Shown piece after piece: positions 26,341-34,123 of a stretch of DNA of 64,000 nt. Under the pieces are notes generated by a model. It made no database searches. It was not told the origin of the DNA and was given only the letters and a program-made list of their open reading frames with translations. This stretch comes from Methylobacterium sp. J-067. Its GTDB lineage: Bacteria > Pseudomonadota > Alphaproteobacteria > Rhizobiales > Beijerinckiaceae. Every line of letters begins with the position of its first letter. Positions within the stretch are counted from its first letter, which is position 1. The DNA is taken from assembly GCF_022829465.1 (NCBI RefSeq), contig NZ_JAKSXZ010000146.1:248001-312000 (forward strand), read 5' to 3'. Position numbers and translations under genes: made by a program.

Positions 26341-27201
26341 ATGAATCTCTTCGTCTTCGGGCTCGGTTTCACCGGCCGCCGCTTCGCCGAGGCGGCGCGA
26401 AGCCGCTTCGACACGATCCGGGGCACCGTCACCGAGGACGAGGCCGCAGGGCGCATCGCCGCCGAGACCGGCTTCACCATGCGAGCCTTCGGGCCGAAGG
26501 CGGCCGATCCCGCCATTTCGGCCGACCTCGCGGACAGCGACGCGCTGCTCGTCTCGGTCCCGCCGGATGCCGAGGGCGATCCGGTCCTGCCGCATTACGC
26601 CGAGGCCATCGCGGCAAGCCGCATCGGCTGGATTGGCTACCTCTCCACCATCGGCGTCTACGGCGACCAGGGCGGCGCCTGGATCGACGAGACTACTCCG
26701 CCCGCCGCCCGCAGCGGGCGCACCCGGTCCCGCCTCGTGGCGGAGGAGGCGTGGCTCGCCCTCGGCGCGCGCACGGGCCAGGCGGTGCAGGTGTTCCGGC
26801 TGTCGGGGATCTACGGGCCCGGCCGCAACCCCATCGTGAAGGTGCGCGAGGGGCGCTCCCAGCGGATCGTGAAGAAGGGTCAGGTCTTCAACCGCATCCA
26901 CGTGGACGACATCGCCACGACGCTGCTCGCCTCCCTCGACCGGCCGCGCAACGGGGCAATCTACAACGTCACCGACGACGAGCCGACGCCGCCGCAGGTG
27001 GTGATCGAGCACGCCGCCGCCCTCGCCGGTCTGCCGCCGCCCCCGGAGGTCGATTTCGAGACCGCCGACCTCTCGCCGATGGCGCGCAGCTTCTACGGCG
27101 AGAACAAGCGGGTGCGGAACCGGCTGATCCGCGAGGAGCTCGGGGTCCACCTCGCCTACCCGACCTACCGCGAAGGGCTCGCCGCCCTGGCGGACGAGTA
27201 G
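26341..27201 (+). CDS. NAD(P)-binding SDR/epimerase-like protein (YeeZ type)
   Basis: 286 residues. The Rossmann start FVFGLGFTGRRFAEAA is a GxGxxG variant. YLSTIGVYGDQGGAWIDE holds the active-site-like serine and tyrosine region of extended SDRs. FRLSGIYGPGRNP and FNRIHVDDIATTLLA are epimerase-family segments. Relatives are annotated as SDR family oxidoreductase YeeZ, with undefined substrate. It is cytosolic. It lies 48 bp after the SGNH gene and is convergent with znuB, with only 7 bp between stops. Confidence 0.82.
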   Translation: MNLFVFGLGFTGRRFAEAARSRFDTIRGTVTEDEAAGRIAAETGFTMRAFGPKAADPAISADLADSDALLVSVPPDAEGDPVLPHYAEAIAASRIGWIGYLSTIGVYGDQGGAWIDETTPPAARSGRTRSRLVAEEAWLALGARTGQAVQVFRLSGIYGPGRNPIVKVREGRSQRIVKKGQVFNRIHVDDIATTLLASLDRPRNGAIYNVTDDEPTPPQVVIEHAAALAGLPPPPEVDFETADLSPMARSFYGENKRVRNRLIREELGVHLAYPTYREGLAALADE

Positions 27202-27208
27202 AGCCGCC

Positions 27209-28072
27209 TCAGGCTTCGAGGTGCCGGGGCCGCACGAGGCGGCGCAGCAGCCCGCCCTGCGGCCCAGCCAGCATAGAGACGAGGTAGAGCGTCCCGGCCG
27301 ACAGCACGATGGCCGGGCCGGTCGGCAGGTCGAACCGGTAGGATAGGCTGAGACCCGCGAAGCTCGCCAGGACGGCGAGGACCACGGAGGCCGCCATGGT
27401 GGCCCCGAGCTCCCGCGCCCAGAACCGCGCGGCGACGGCCGGCAGCAGCATCAGCCCCACGGCGAGCAGGGTGCCCAGCGCCTGGAAGCCGCCGACGAGG
27501 TTCACCACCACGAGGCCGAGGAAGGCGAAATGCACCGGCCCGCCGGCCCGGCTGACGCTGCGCAGGTAGAGCGGGTCCACGCATTCCATCACCAGCGGCC
27601 GGTAGATCAGCGCGAGGGTGACGAGCGTCAGGGTGCAGATGCCCCCGAGGAGCAGGAGCGCCGGATCGTCCAGGGCGAGGACCGAGCCGAACAGGAAATG
27701 CATCAGATCCACCTGCGAGCCGCGCAGGGACACGAGCAGCACCCCGCCCGCCAGGGAGATCAGGTAGAACGCGGCGAGGCTGGCATCCTCGCGCAGGACC
27801 GTCGTACGGGTGACGGCGCCCGCCAGCAGGGCCACCGCGAGACCCGCCACGAGGCCGCCGATCGTCATCGCCGGCAGGGACAGGCCCGCCACGACGAACC
27901 CCGCCGCCGCGCCGGGCAGGATCGCGTGGGCCATGGCGTCGCTCATCAGGCTCATGCGCCGGAGCATGAGGAACACGCCGACCGGCGGCGCCGAGACCGA
28001 CAGGGCGAGGCAGCCCGCGAGCGCCCGGCGCATGAAGCCGAACTCGATGAACGGCGCGAAGGGGTCGATCAC
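27209..28072 (-). CDS. znuB: Zinc ABC transporter permease
   Basis: 287 residues, seven to nine hydrophobic helices of the ABC-3 metal permease family: MRRALAGCLALSVSAPPVGVFLMLRRMSLM, SDAMAHAILPGAAAGF and the coupling/family segment GGFQALGTLLAVGLMLLPAVAARF. It forms the membrane channel of a Zn (or Mn) importer. The ATG at 28072 overlaps the znuC stop (ATGA). The zur gene and a Zur-like box upstream of the operon point to zinc. The periplasmic receptor ZnuA is not in the window. Confidence 0.9.
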   Translation of the reverse strand: MIDPFAPFIEFGFMRRALAGCLALSVSAPPVGVFLMLRRMSLMSDAMAHAILPGAAAGFVVAGLSLPAMTIGGLVAGLAVALLAGAVTRTTVLREDASLAAFYLISLAGGVLLVSLRGSQVDLMHFLFGSVLALDDPALLLLGGICTLTLVTLALIYRPLVMECVDPLYLRSVSRAGGPVHFAFLGLVVVNLVGGFQALGTLLAVGLMLLPAVAARFWARELGATMAASVVLAVLASFAGLSLSYRFDLPTGPAIVLSAGTLYLVSMLAGPQGGLLRRLVRPRHLEA

Positions 28073-28884
28073 GCGGCATCCTCATGGCCGTGGCTGTGGC
28101 CGTGCTCATGCGCATGGGAATGCCCATGCGCGTGCGCCTCGCGCGGTGCGGCGTGGCGCGTGCCGTCGCAGATGGCCGCGTCCTCGTCCCAGGCTTCCGA
28201 GAGCGACCGGGCGCGGGCGAGGTTGTCCGCCGTCATCACCCGCGCGGTCGGCCCCCAGGCCACCGGCTCGCGGGCGAGCAGCAGCGTCGTGGGGAAATGG
28301 GTGCGGATCTGCGCGAAGTCGTGCAGGGCCGCCACCACGGTGCGGCCCTCGCCGTGCCAGCGGCGCACGAGGGCGAGGAGGTCGTCGGTGGTCCGCGCGT
28401 CGATGCCGGTGAAGGGCTCGTCGAGGAGGATCGTCCGGCAATCCTGCAGGATCAAGCGGGCGAACAGCGCCCGGCGGAACTGGCCGCCCGAGAGGGTGCC
28501 GATGGGCCGCGCCTCGAAGCCGGAGAGGCCCACCACCGCCAGCGCGTCGCGCAGGGCGGGGGCCGCGCGGCGCAGGGAGCGCCACGGACCCAGGCGGCGC
28601 CACAGGCCCATGGCGGCGAGGTCCATGACGCTCACGGGGAAGCTGCGGTCGATGGCGTCGGCCTGCGGCAGGTAGGCGATGTCGTCCGGCCGCTCGATCC
28701 GGCCGTCGAGGACCGGGATCTCGCCGGTCAGGCCCTTCAGGAGGGTCGACTTGCCGGCCCCGTTCGGCCCGGCCAGCGCCAGGAGGTCGCCGGCGCGGAT
28801 CGTCCCGTCGAGATGGTGGACGGCCGGGTGCCTGTCGTAGCCGAGCGTCAGCCCGTGCAGCCGGATCGGCGCGGGCGCGCTCAC
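28069..28884 (-). CDS. znuC: Zinc ABC transporter ATP-binding protein with histidine-rich tail
   Basis: 271 residues. Walker A is AGPNGAGKSTLLKGL, the Q-loop lies in YLPQADAIDRSFPVSV, the signature is LSGGQFRRALFARL, Walker B is TILLDEPFTGID and the switch His is in VVAALHDF. It energises ZnuB. The last 20 residues alternate His with Ala/Gly/Ser/Glu (HAHGHSHAHEHGHSHGHE), a probable cytosolic zinc-buffering or sensing tail. The GTG start at 28884 overlaps the stop of a 55-codon membrane protein (GTGA). Confidence 0.92.
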   Translation of the reverse strand: MSAPAPIRLHGLTLGYDRHPAVHHLDGTIRAGDLLALAGPNGAGKSTLLKGLTGEIPVLDGRIERPDDIAYLPQADAIDRSFPVSVMDLAAMGLWRRLGPWRSLRRAAPALRDALAVVGLSGFEARPIGTLSGGQFRRALFARLILQDCRTILLDEPFTGIDARTTDDLLALVRRWHGEGRTVVAALHDFAQIRTHFPTTLLLAREPVAWGPTARVMTADNLARARSLSEAWDEDAAICDGTRHAAPREAHAHGHSHAHEHGHSHGHEDAA

Positions 28885-29048
28885 GCGGCGAGCGCCCAGG
28901 CGATGGCCACCCAGACCAGGCCGGCGAGCCCCGCCGCGAGGCCGAGGCGCGGGGCGAGCCCGCTGCGGTACAGCGTCGGGCGAAGGGGGGCGGACGGGCG
29001 GCGCGGCACGATAGCTGGCTTCTTGAAGGACGGAGCGGGACGGGGCAT
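28881..29048 (-). CDS. Small single-span membrane protein leading the zinc-uptake operon
   Basis: 55 residues. A basic, proline-rich cytosolic head (PRPAPSFKKPAIVPRRPSAP) precedes one hydrophobic segment (GLAAGLAGLVWVAIAWALAA) that runs to the C-terminus. Its TGA overlaps the GTG start of znuC, the same coupling as between znuC and znuB, which argues that it is translated. It could help assemble or regulate the transporter, but nothing proves that. The ATG at 29048 lies about 40 bp downstream of the Zur-like box. It could also be only a leader peptide for coupling. Confidence 0.55.
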   Translation of the reverse strand: MPRPAPSFKKPAIVPRRPSAPLRPTLYRSGLAPRLGLAAGLAGLVWVAIAWALAA

Positions 29049-29085
29049 GCGGTGCGGCGGCCCCTGGTACGGTCCCGGCCGGAAG

Positions 29086-29100
29086 TGATACACTGTAACA
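29086..29100. promoter_or_regulatory. Zur-box-like dyad between znu operon and zur
   Basis: TGATA-CACTG-TAACA is an inverted repeat with one mismatch (TGTTA/TAACA half-sites, 5-bp centre), resembling alphaproteobacterial Zur operators. It lies in the 116-bp divergent region between the znu operon (start 29048) and zur (start 29165), where Zur repression of both would be expected. Confidence 0.6.
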
Positions 29101-29164
29101 AAGCCGCCGCACAACCGGCGCCGCCCGGCCGCCGACGCCGGTCGCCCTTTCGGGAGCCGCCATC

Positions 29165-29680
29165 GTGTCAGCCGCCGGACATTCCCACGATCACGCCCAC
29201 GATCACGCCCACGGCCATTCCTGCAAGGCCGAGCCGGCGGCGATCCTCGCCCGGGCGGAGGAGCTGTGCCGGGAGCGCGCGGTGCAGTTCACCGCCCTGC
29301 GGCGGGAGGTGCTGGACGCGGTGGTGGCGAGCGAGAAGCCGCCGGGCGCCTACGACATCGCCGAGCGGCTGAGCCGGCCGGGGCGGCGGGTGGCGCCGGT
29401 CTCGGTTTACCGCGCCCTCGATTTCCTGATGGAACTCGGCCTCGTCCACCGCATCGCCAGCCGCAACGCCTTCGTGCCGTGCGCCCATGCCCACGGCGCG
29501 AGCGAGAACGTGGTGTTCCTGATCTGCCGGACCTGCGGCGGCATCGACGAGACCACCTCGCCGGAGGTGGAGAGCGGCCTCGGCAAGACCCTCAAGCGCG
29601 CGGGCTTCACCCCCGCCCACAGCATCCTCGAAGTCGAGGGTGATTGCGGCGCCTGCCGCGACAAGGCGCGCCGGGCCTGA
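29165..29680 (+). CDS. zur: Fur-family zinc uptake regulator Zur
   Basis: 171 residues. A histidine-rich start (GHSHDHAHDHAHGHSC) precedes the Fur winged helix with FTALRREVLDAVVASEKPPGAYDI and VAPVSVYRALDFLMELGLVHRI. The dimerisation domain supplies metal ligands FVPCAHAHG and the structural zinc cysteines ICRTCGG and DCGACRDK. The divergent znu operon and the dyad in between identify it as Zur rather than Fur or Irr. The GTG start at 29165 has GGGAG upstream. The His-rich N-terminus matches the znuC tail in style. Confidence 0.92.
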   Translation: MSAAGHSHDHAHDHAHGHSCKAEPAAILARAEELCRERAVQFTALRREVLDAVVASEKPPGAYDIAERLSRPGRRVAPVSVYRALDFLMELGLVHRIASRNAFVPCAHAHGASENVVFLICRTCGGIDETTSPEVESGLGKTLKRAGFTPAHSILEVEGDCGACRDKARRA

Positions 29681-29732
29681 GCCCTCCGCGACAGGAACCG
29701 CGCGCCTCCGCGTTCCGGCTTGAACCGCCATC

Positions 29733-30050
29733 ATGGAGGCTCCCTTGCCGAAGCGGTTGTTTGCCCTGTCCGCCGCCCTGCTGGCGGCCTCGCCCGCCCT
29801 GGCGCAGGGGCGCCCCTCCACCGTGGCGATGAGCTGCGCCCAGGCCTCGCGGCTCGTGGCGTCCCAGGGGGCCATCGTGCTGGGCACGGGCGGCCAGACC
29901 TATGACCGGTTCGTCCGCGACCGCTCGTTCTGCGAGCCGACCGAGATCGCCCGCCGGGCCTTCCGGCCGACGCGCGACGCCGCCGCCTGCCTGATCGGCT
30001 ACACCTGCTACGAGCCGAGCCGGGACGACTGGCTGGGCAGCGATTTCTGA
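29733..30050 (+). CDS. Small secreted cysteine-containing protein, unknown
   Basis: 105 residues. The signal peptide (PKRLFALSAALLAASPALAQG) is followed by about 80 residues with four cysteines (MSCAQ, RSFCEP, AACLIGYTCYEP), probably two disulfides in the periplasm. It resembles conserved hypothetical proteins of Rhizobiales with the start S-T-V-A-M-S-C-A-Q-A. It begins 52 bp after zur. The last 43 bp overlap the 3' end of selB on the other strand, so both genes share coding DNA. Function unknown. Confidence 0.72.
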   Translation: MEAPLPKRLFALSAALLAASPALAQGRPSTVAMSCAQASRLVASQGAIVLGTGGQTYDRFVRDRSFCEPTEIARRAFRPTRDAAACLIGYTCYEPSRDDWLGSDF

Positions 30051-31960
30051 GGCGCGGCCTTCTCCAGGGAGACGATGATCCGCTTGTCCCCGGCGCGCCG
30101 GGTGAAGCCCGTCGCATCGAGGTGCTCCAGCAGCGGAATCGAGAACTTGCGCGAGATGCCGAGCGCCGCCCCCGCCTCGCGGGCGAGGAAGCCGGTCTCG
30201 GCGTCGGCGGCGGCCGGAAAGGCGTCGAGCAGGCGCGAGCGGGCGCTCACCACCGCCTCCCGGTGGAACAGCACCGCCCGGCGCTGCACCCGGTCGACCG
30301 CACGGATGATCGCGCCCGAGCCGATCAGGTAGTTCAGCGCGTCCCGGCGGCGGATGTCGCGGCCGATGGCCTCGGCCTCGTCGGGCGGGTTTAGCCCGGC
30401 CTTGCGGAACGATTGCTCCAGCCGGCGCACCGTTTCGGTCTCGTTGCGGGCCGGGTCGAAATCCGCCCGGCGCCACAGGGTGCCGACCTGCGTCACCTCT
30501 CCCGCGCCGGTGAGGTCGCGCAGCACCGCGCCCGTCACCGATTCCGGCAGGGCGAGAGAGCGGGCCACCTGATCGAGGGGGGCGCCATGGTCCATCGGGC
30601 GCTCCCGGTGGAACTGCGCCAGCGTTCCCATCGTCCCGGAGCGCAGCGCCGCGAAGGCCGGCGCGCCGACGAACCGCTCCGCGATCTCCCGCGCGCCCGC
30701 GGCGGTGAGGAGACGCCGGACGCGCTCCGGCGTGGTGCCGGCGAGGCGGGCGAGTTCCGCCAACGGCGCGCCGAGCGCCCCGGCCTGCCCCAGCCGCACG
30801 GTCAGCGCCTCGGCCGGGCGGCCGGCGGCGATGGCCGCGAGGTCGGCGGTGACGCGCGGGTCGTTGCGGCGGCGGCGGCGGCTCGCCGGATCGAGGATGC
30901 GCCCGCCCGCCACGGTGGCGGCGGGGGAATCGAGGCGCAGCACGAATGGCTCCCGCGCCGGCACCGCCACCTCCTCCGCGAGGTGGAGCTGGCCTTGCGC
31001 CGTCTGCCCCGGTTCGAGGCTCTGCCGGTCGAGCAGCCGCAGCCGCGCCTCGACCTCGGTGGTGCCGAACAGCAGGCGGCAGGCCAGGCCGCTCGGCAGG
31101 GCGGACTCCGCGCTCGCGGCGGCGGTGACGGCGACATCGAGCCAGCGGGTCGGGACCAGAAGGTCGGGCAGGCTGAGCGCCTGGCCGCGCGCGATCTCGT
31201 CGAGGCCGACGCCCCGCAGCGCCACCGCCGTGCGGCGGCCGGGCTCGGCCACCTCCACCGGGCGCCCGTGGATCTGCAGCCCGCGCACCACGGCGCGGCG
31301 CCCGCCGGGGGCGATCTCGACCGTGTCGCCCACCGCCAGCTTGCCCCGGCGCAGGGTGCCCGTGACCACCGTGCCGAAGCCCGCGCGGGTGAAGACCCGG
31401 TCCACCGGCAGGTAGGGGAAGCCGTCGTCGGTGCCGCCGTTGGCCTCGGCCAGCAGGCCGAGCAGCGCCGCCGAGAGGGCGGGAATGCCGATGCCGGTGA
31501 GGGTCGAGGTGGCGATGACTGGCCCCGTGTCGAGCCCGGCCCGCGCCGCGGCGGCGGCGATCTCGGCGGATCGGGCGCGGATCGTCTCCGGGGTAGCGAG
31601 GTCGGCCTTGGTCAGCACCAGCACGCCCCGGCGCACGCCGATCAGCCGGGCGATCTCCAGATGCTCGACGGTCTGGGGCTTGATGCCCTCGTTGGCATCC
31701 ACCGCCAGCAGCACCGCCCGCATGCCCGTCGCGCCCGAGACCATGGCACGCACGAACCGCTCGTGCCCCGGCAGGTCCACGAGGTCGATCTCCCCCGCCT
31801 CGCCCGCGAGCAGGGCGAAGCCCGGCACGATGGACACGCCCCGGGCCTGCTCCTCCTTCAGCCGGTCCGTCTCGACACCGGTGAGCGCACGCACGAGGGC
31901 GGTCTTGCCATGGTCCACATGGCCGATGACGCCGACGAGAAGAGTCTTCAAGGCAGTCAC
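30008..31960 (-). CDS. selB: Selenocysteine-specific translation elongation factor SelB
   Basis: 650 residues. It delivers Sec-tRNA(Sec) to recoded UGA codons by binding GTP and the SECIS mRNA hairpin. G motifs: GVIGHVDHGKTALVRAL, DLVDLPGHERFVRAM and VLTKAD; the EF-Tu-like domains II-III follow (RVFTRAGFGTVVTGTLRRG). The C-terminal 250 residues are winged-helix domains that bind SECIS RNA (RRLLTAAGAREI, DALNYLIGSGAIIRAVDRV). The ATG at 31960 starts directly with TLLVGVIGHVDHGK. No selA, selD, tRNA-Sec or selenoprotein candidate is visible nearby. In this group formate dehydrogenase is the usual client. Confidence 0.93.
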   Translation of the reverse strand: MTALKTLLVGVIGHVDHGKTALVRALTGVETDRLKEEQARGVSIVPGFALLAGEAGEIDLVDLPGHERFVRAMVSGATGMRAVLLAVDANEGIKPQTVEHLEIARLIGVRRGVLVLTKADLATPETIRARSAEIAAAAARAGLDTGPVIATSTLTGIGIPALSAALLGLLAEANGGTDDGFPYLPVDRVFTRAGFGTVVTGTLRRGKLAVGDTVEIAPGGRRAVVRGLQIHGRPVEVAEPGRRTAVALRGVGLDEIARGQALSLPDLLVPTRWLDVAVTAAASAESALPSGLACRLLFGTTEVEARLRLLDRQSLEPGQTAQGQLHLAEEVAVPAREPFVLRLDSPAATVAGGRILDPASRRRRRNDPRVTADLAAIAAGRPAEALTVRLGQAGALGAPLAELARLAGTTPERVRRLLTAAGAREIAERFVGAPAFAALRSGTMGTLAQFHRERPMDHGAPLDQVARSLALPESVTGAVLRDLTGAGEVTQVGTLWRRADFDPARNETETVRRLEQSFRKAGLNPPDEAEAIGRDIRRRDALNYLIGSGAIIRAVDRVQRRAVLFHREAVVSARSRLLDAFPAAADAETGFLAREAGAALGISRKFSIPLLEHLDATGFTRRAGDKRIIVSLEKAAPQKSLPSQSSRLGS

Positions 31961-32274
31961 GGGGAATGCTCGAGTGACGGGACGACCGCATAACCGCCGC
32001 GAAGGGGTCCCGCTCCATCGGACGGAGCGAACGGGCAGGCGCAGTTTGCCGATGGCGATACTAGATTGAGCAATTGAATTGCAAGCGATTTAGTGTGGCA
32101 AAATGATTTTGGGACTGAAAAGGGGACTTCACGGCAGTGTCGCGAAGGCTGCCGATAACAGCGGATCGCTTCAGCGCGTCAAGCGTAGGAGGATGAGCCT
32201 TGCGGACGCACTCCGCAGGACGTGGTAGATCGGCCCCTCGCTGGGTCGGCGTGCAATTTCGAGGTGGGTGACAC
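31961..32274. other. Intergenic region with an AT-rich palindromic island
   Basis: 314 bp between divergent selB and the CYTH-CHAD gene, without a supportable gene or tRNA-Sec. Roughly 32050-32125 is unusually AT-rich for this DNA. It contains GCAATT-G-AATTGC (32070-32082), a perfect 6-bp inverted repeat around one base, next to promoter-like hexamers on both strands. This is probably the divergent promoter region with a regulator site. Confidence 0.45.
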
Positions 32275-33798
32275 ATGAGCGAGGCGCAGGAAGGGACGGA
32301 GGCACCGCGCGAGATCGAGTTGAAGCTCGAATGCGACGGCCCCGATCTCACGGCCCTGAGCACCCACCCGCAGTTGAAGGACGTGGCGGCGACCGAGCCG
32401 AAGCTGCTCCGCACCCGCTACTACGACACGCCCGACAGGGCGCTCCGGGAGGAGGGCCTGACCCTGCGGATCCGCAGCGCGGAGGGCCGCCACATCCAGA
32501 CGGTGAAGGCGGGCGCGGGCCAGATCGGTCTGTTCGACCGGGCGGAATGGGAGAGCGACGTGCCGGGCGACGCCCCGGAGCCCTCCGCCTGGGCCGGCAC
32601 CGCCGCCGAGCCGGTGCTGGAGAAGGCGGGGGCCACCCTCGAACCGCTCTTCACCTCCGTCATCATGCGCCGGGTCCATTCGGTGGAGTTCGGTGACTCA
32701 CAGATCGCCGTCACCCTGGACGACGGGCGCATCGAGACCGCCTCCGGCGACGCCCTCCTGTGCGAGCTGGAGCTCGAACTGGAACGTGGGCGGGTGGCCG
32801 ACCTCTTCGCCTTCGCCCAGACGCTCACCGAGACCGTGCCCCTGCGCCTCGGCGTGCTCTCGAAGAGCGCGCGGGGCTTCGCCGCCCTCGACCACGAGGT
32901 GCCCTCCCCGGCCAAGGCGGAGGCGATCACCCTGGACCCCGAGGACGACGCCGGCACGGTGTTCCGCACCGTCGCCCGCGCGTGCCTGCGCCACCTGCGC
33001 ATCAACGAGACCGCCTTCCTCCAGGGCCTGCGCGACCCGAGCGCCCTGCACCAGATGCGGGTCGCCCTGCGGCGCCTGCGCTCGGCCCTGTCGCTGTTCG
33101 CGCCCCTCTTCGAGAACGACCCTAAGGCGGCGGCCCTCGGCGACGAGATCAAGCGCGTGACCGAGCCCTTCGGCCACGCCCGCAACCTCGACGTGTTCAT
33201 CCACGACACGCTGCCCGTGCTCGCCAAGCACAACCCCGACCATCCCGGAATCGCCGAGATCGGGCGGGGCGCGGACGAGGCCCGCGAGCACGCCTATGCC
33301 GCCGTGCAGCAGATCCTGACGAGCCCACAATGGCGCGGCCTTCTCCTCGACATCGCCGGCTGGGTCGAGGCCGGCCCGTGGAGCGAGCAGGATGCGGCGC
33401 GGCAGGACGGCCGGCACTTCGCCGCCGGCATCCTCGACAAGGCCCGCCGCCGCGTGAAGAAGCGCGGGAAGGGCCTTCGCCACCTGGACGCCCACACCCG
33501 CCACCGGGCGCGCATCTCGGCCAAGAAGCTGCGCTACGGCGCCGAGTTCTTCGCGGGGCTGTTCCCCAAATCGAAGGCCCAGAAGCGCCAGAAGGCGTTC
33601 GGGGACGCGCTGTCCGACCTGCAGGACCATCTCGGCGCGCTCAACGACATCGAGACCGCCCGCACCCTGCCCCTCGACATCGCGCGTGAGGACGGCCCGG
33701 CCATGCCGGAGGTGGACGAGAAGCGGGTGAAGGACCTCCTCGACAAGGCGGCGGACGCGCGCACCGACCTGCTCGACGTCAAGCCGTTCTGGCACTGA
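32275..33798 (+). CDS. CYTH and CHAD domain protein (inorganic triphosphatase-like)
   Basis: 507 residues. The N-terminal CYTH tunnel domain starts EIELKLECDGPDL, with the ExExK signature, followed by the charged strands typical of triphosphate tunnel enzymes (LRTRYYDTPDRALREEGLTLRIR). The C-terminal half is a CHAD helical domain with conserved histidines (LHQMRVALRRLRSALSLF, ARISAKKLRYGAEFFAGLFP, LQDHLGALNDIETA), which binds polyphosphate. Hydrolysis of inorganic triphosphate or action on polyphosphate is expected. The ATG at 32275 follows GAGGTGGGTGACAC. It stands alone between two gene-free regions. Confidence 0.92.
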   Translation: MSEAQEGTEAPREIELKLECDGPDLTALSTHPQLKDVAATEPKLLRTRYYDTPDRALREEGLTLRIRSAEGRHIQTVKAGAGQIGLFDRAEWESDVPGDAPEPSAWAGTAAEPVLEKAGATLEPLFTSVIMRRVHSVEFGDSQIAVTLDDGRIETASGDALLCELELELERGRVADLFAFAQTLTETVPLRLGVLSKSARGFAALDHEVPSPAKAEAITLDPEDDAGTVFRTVARACLRHLRINETAFLQGLRDPSALHQMRVALRRLRSALSLFAPLFENDPKAAALGDEIKRVTEPFGHARNLDVFIHDTLPVLAKHNPDHPGIAEIGRGADEAREHAYAAVQQILTSPQWRGLLLDIAGWVEAGPWSEQDAARQDGRHFAAGILDKARRRVKKRGKGLRHLDAHTRHRARISAKKLRYGAEFFAGLFPKSKAQKRQKAFGDALSDLQDHLGALNDIETARTLPLDIAREDGPAMPEVDEKRVKDLLDKAADARTDLLDVKPFWH

Positions 33799-34123
33799 GC
33801 CGGACGCACGAAAGCACCGGAACGGAGGCGGCTCTGGGGCTCACCGCCTGCCGTTCCGGCGCTGACGCGACGAGGGCGGACCCAACCCCGGGTAGGGTAT
33901 GAGAGGGTCCGCCCCGTCAGCCGCGCGAGGGGGGAAGCGCGACTGATGGGCATGATGCGCCCGCCATGTTGCCCGTCCGTGTCTGACTGAGCCACGCTAC
34001 AATTTCTCGTCGAGAATTCTGACGAAGAGACGGACTCATTCTTTCGGCCATGCAGGCATCGCAGGGCTGACACGGCGCCCGCTTGCCGTCATGCTTCCGC
34101 TGCCCCGATCACGAGGACCCGGA
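33799..34123. other. Intergenic region with a large hairpin and an operator-like palindrome
   Basis: 325 bp without a supportable gene. 33817-33859 folds as a strong imperfect hairpin: CCGGAACGG with CCGTTCCGG, plus inner GGCGG with CCGCC and a 12-nt loop. It lies 18 bp after the CHAD stop and is probably a terminator without a U tract. Near the far end TTCTCG-T-CGAGAA (34004-34016) is a perfect inverted repeat in an AT-richer patch, about 108 bp before the amidohydrolase start. Confidence 0.45.

Noticed and set aside
31961..32274. tRNA-Sec gene beside selB
   Set aside because: No T-arm consensus, UCA anticodon or acceptor pairing was found on either strand in the interval.
33534..34073. Open frame on the minus strand in the gene-poor stretch before the amidohydrolase
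   Set aside because: It overlaps the CHAD coding sequence, has no ribosome site and its product lacks recognisable features.
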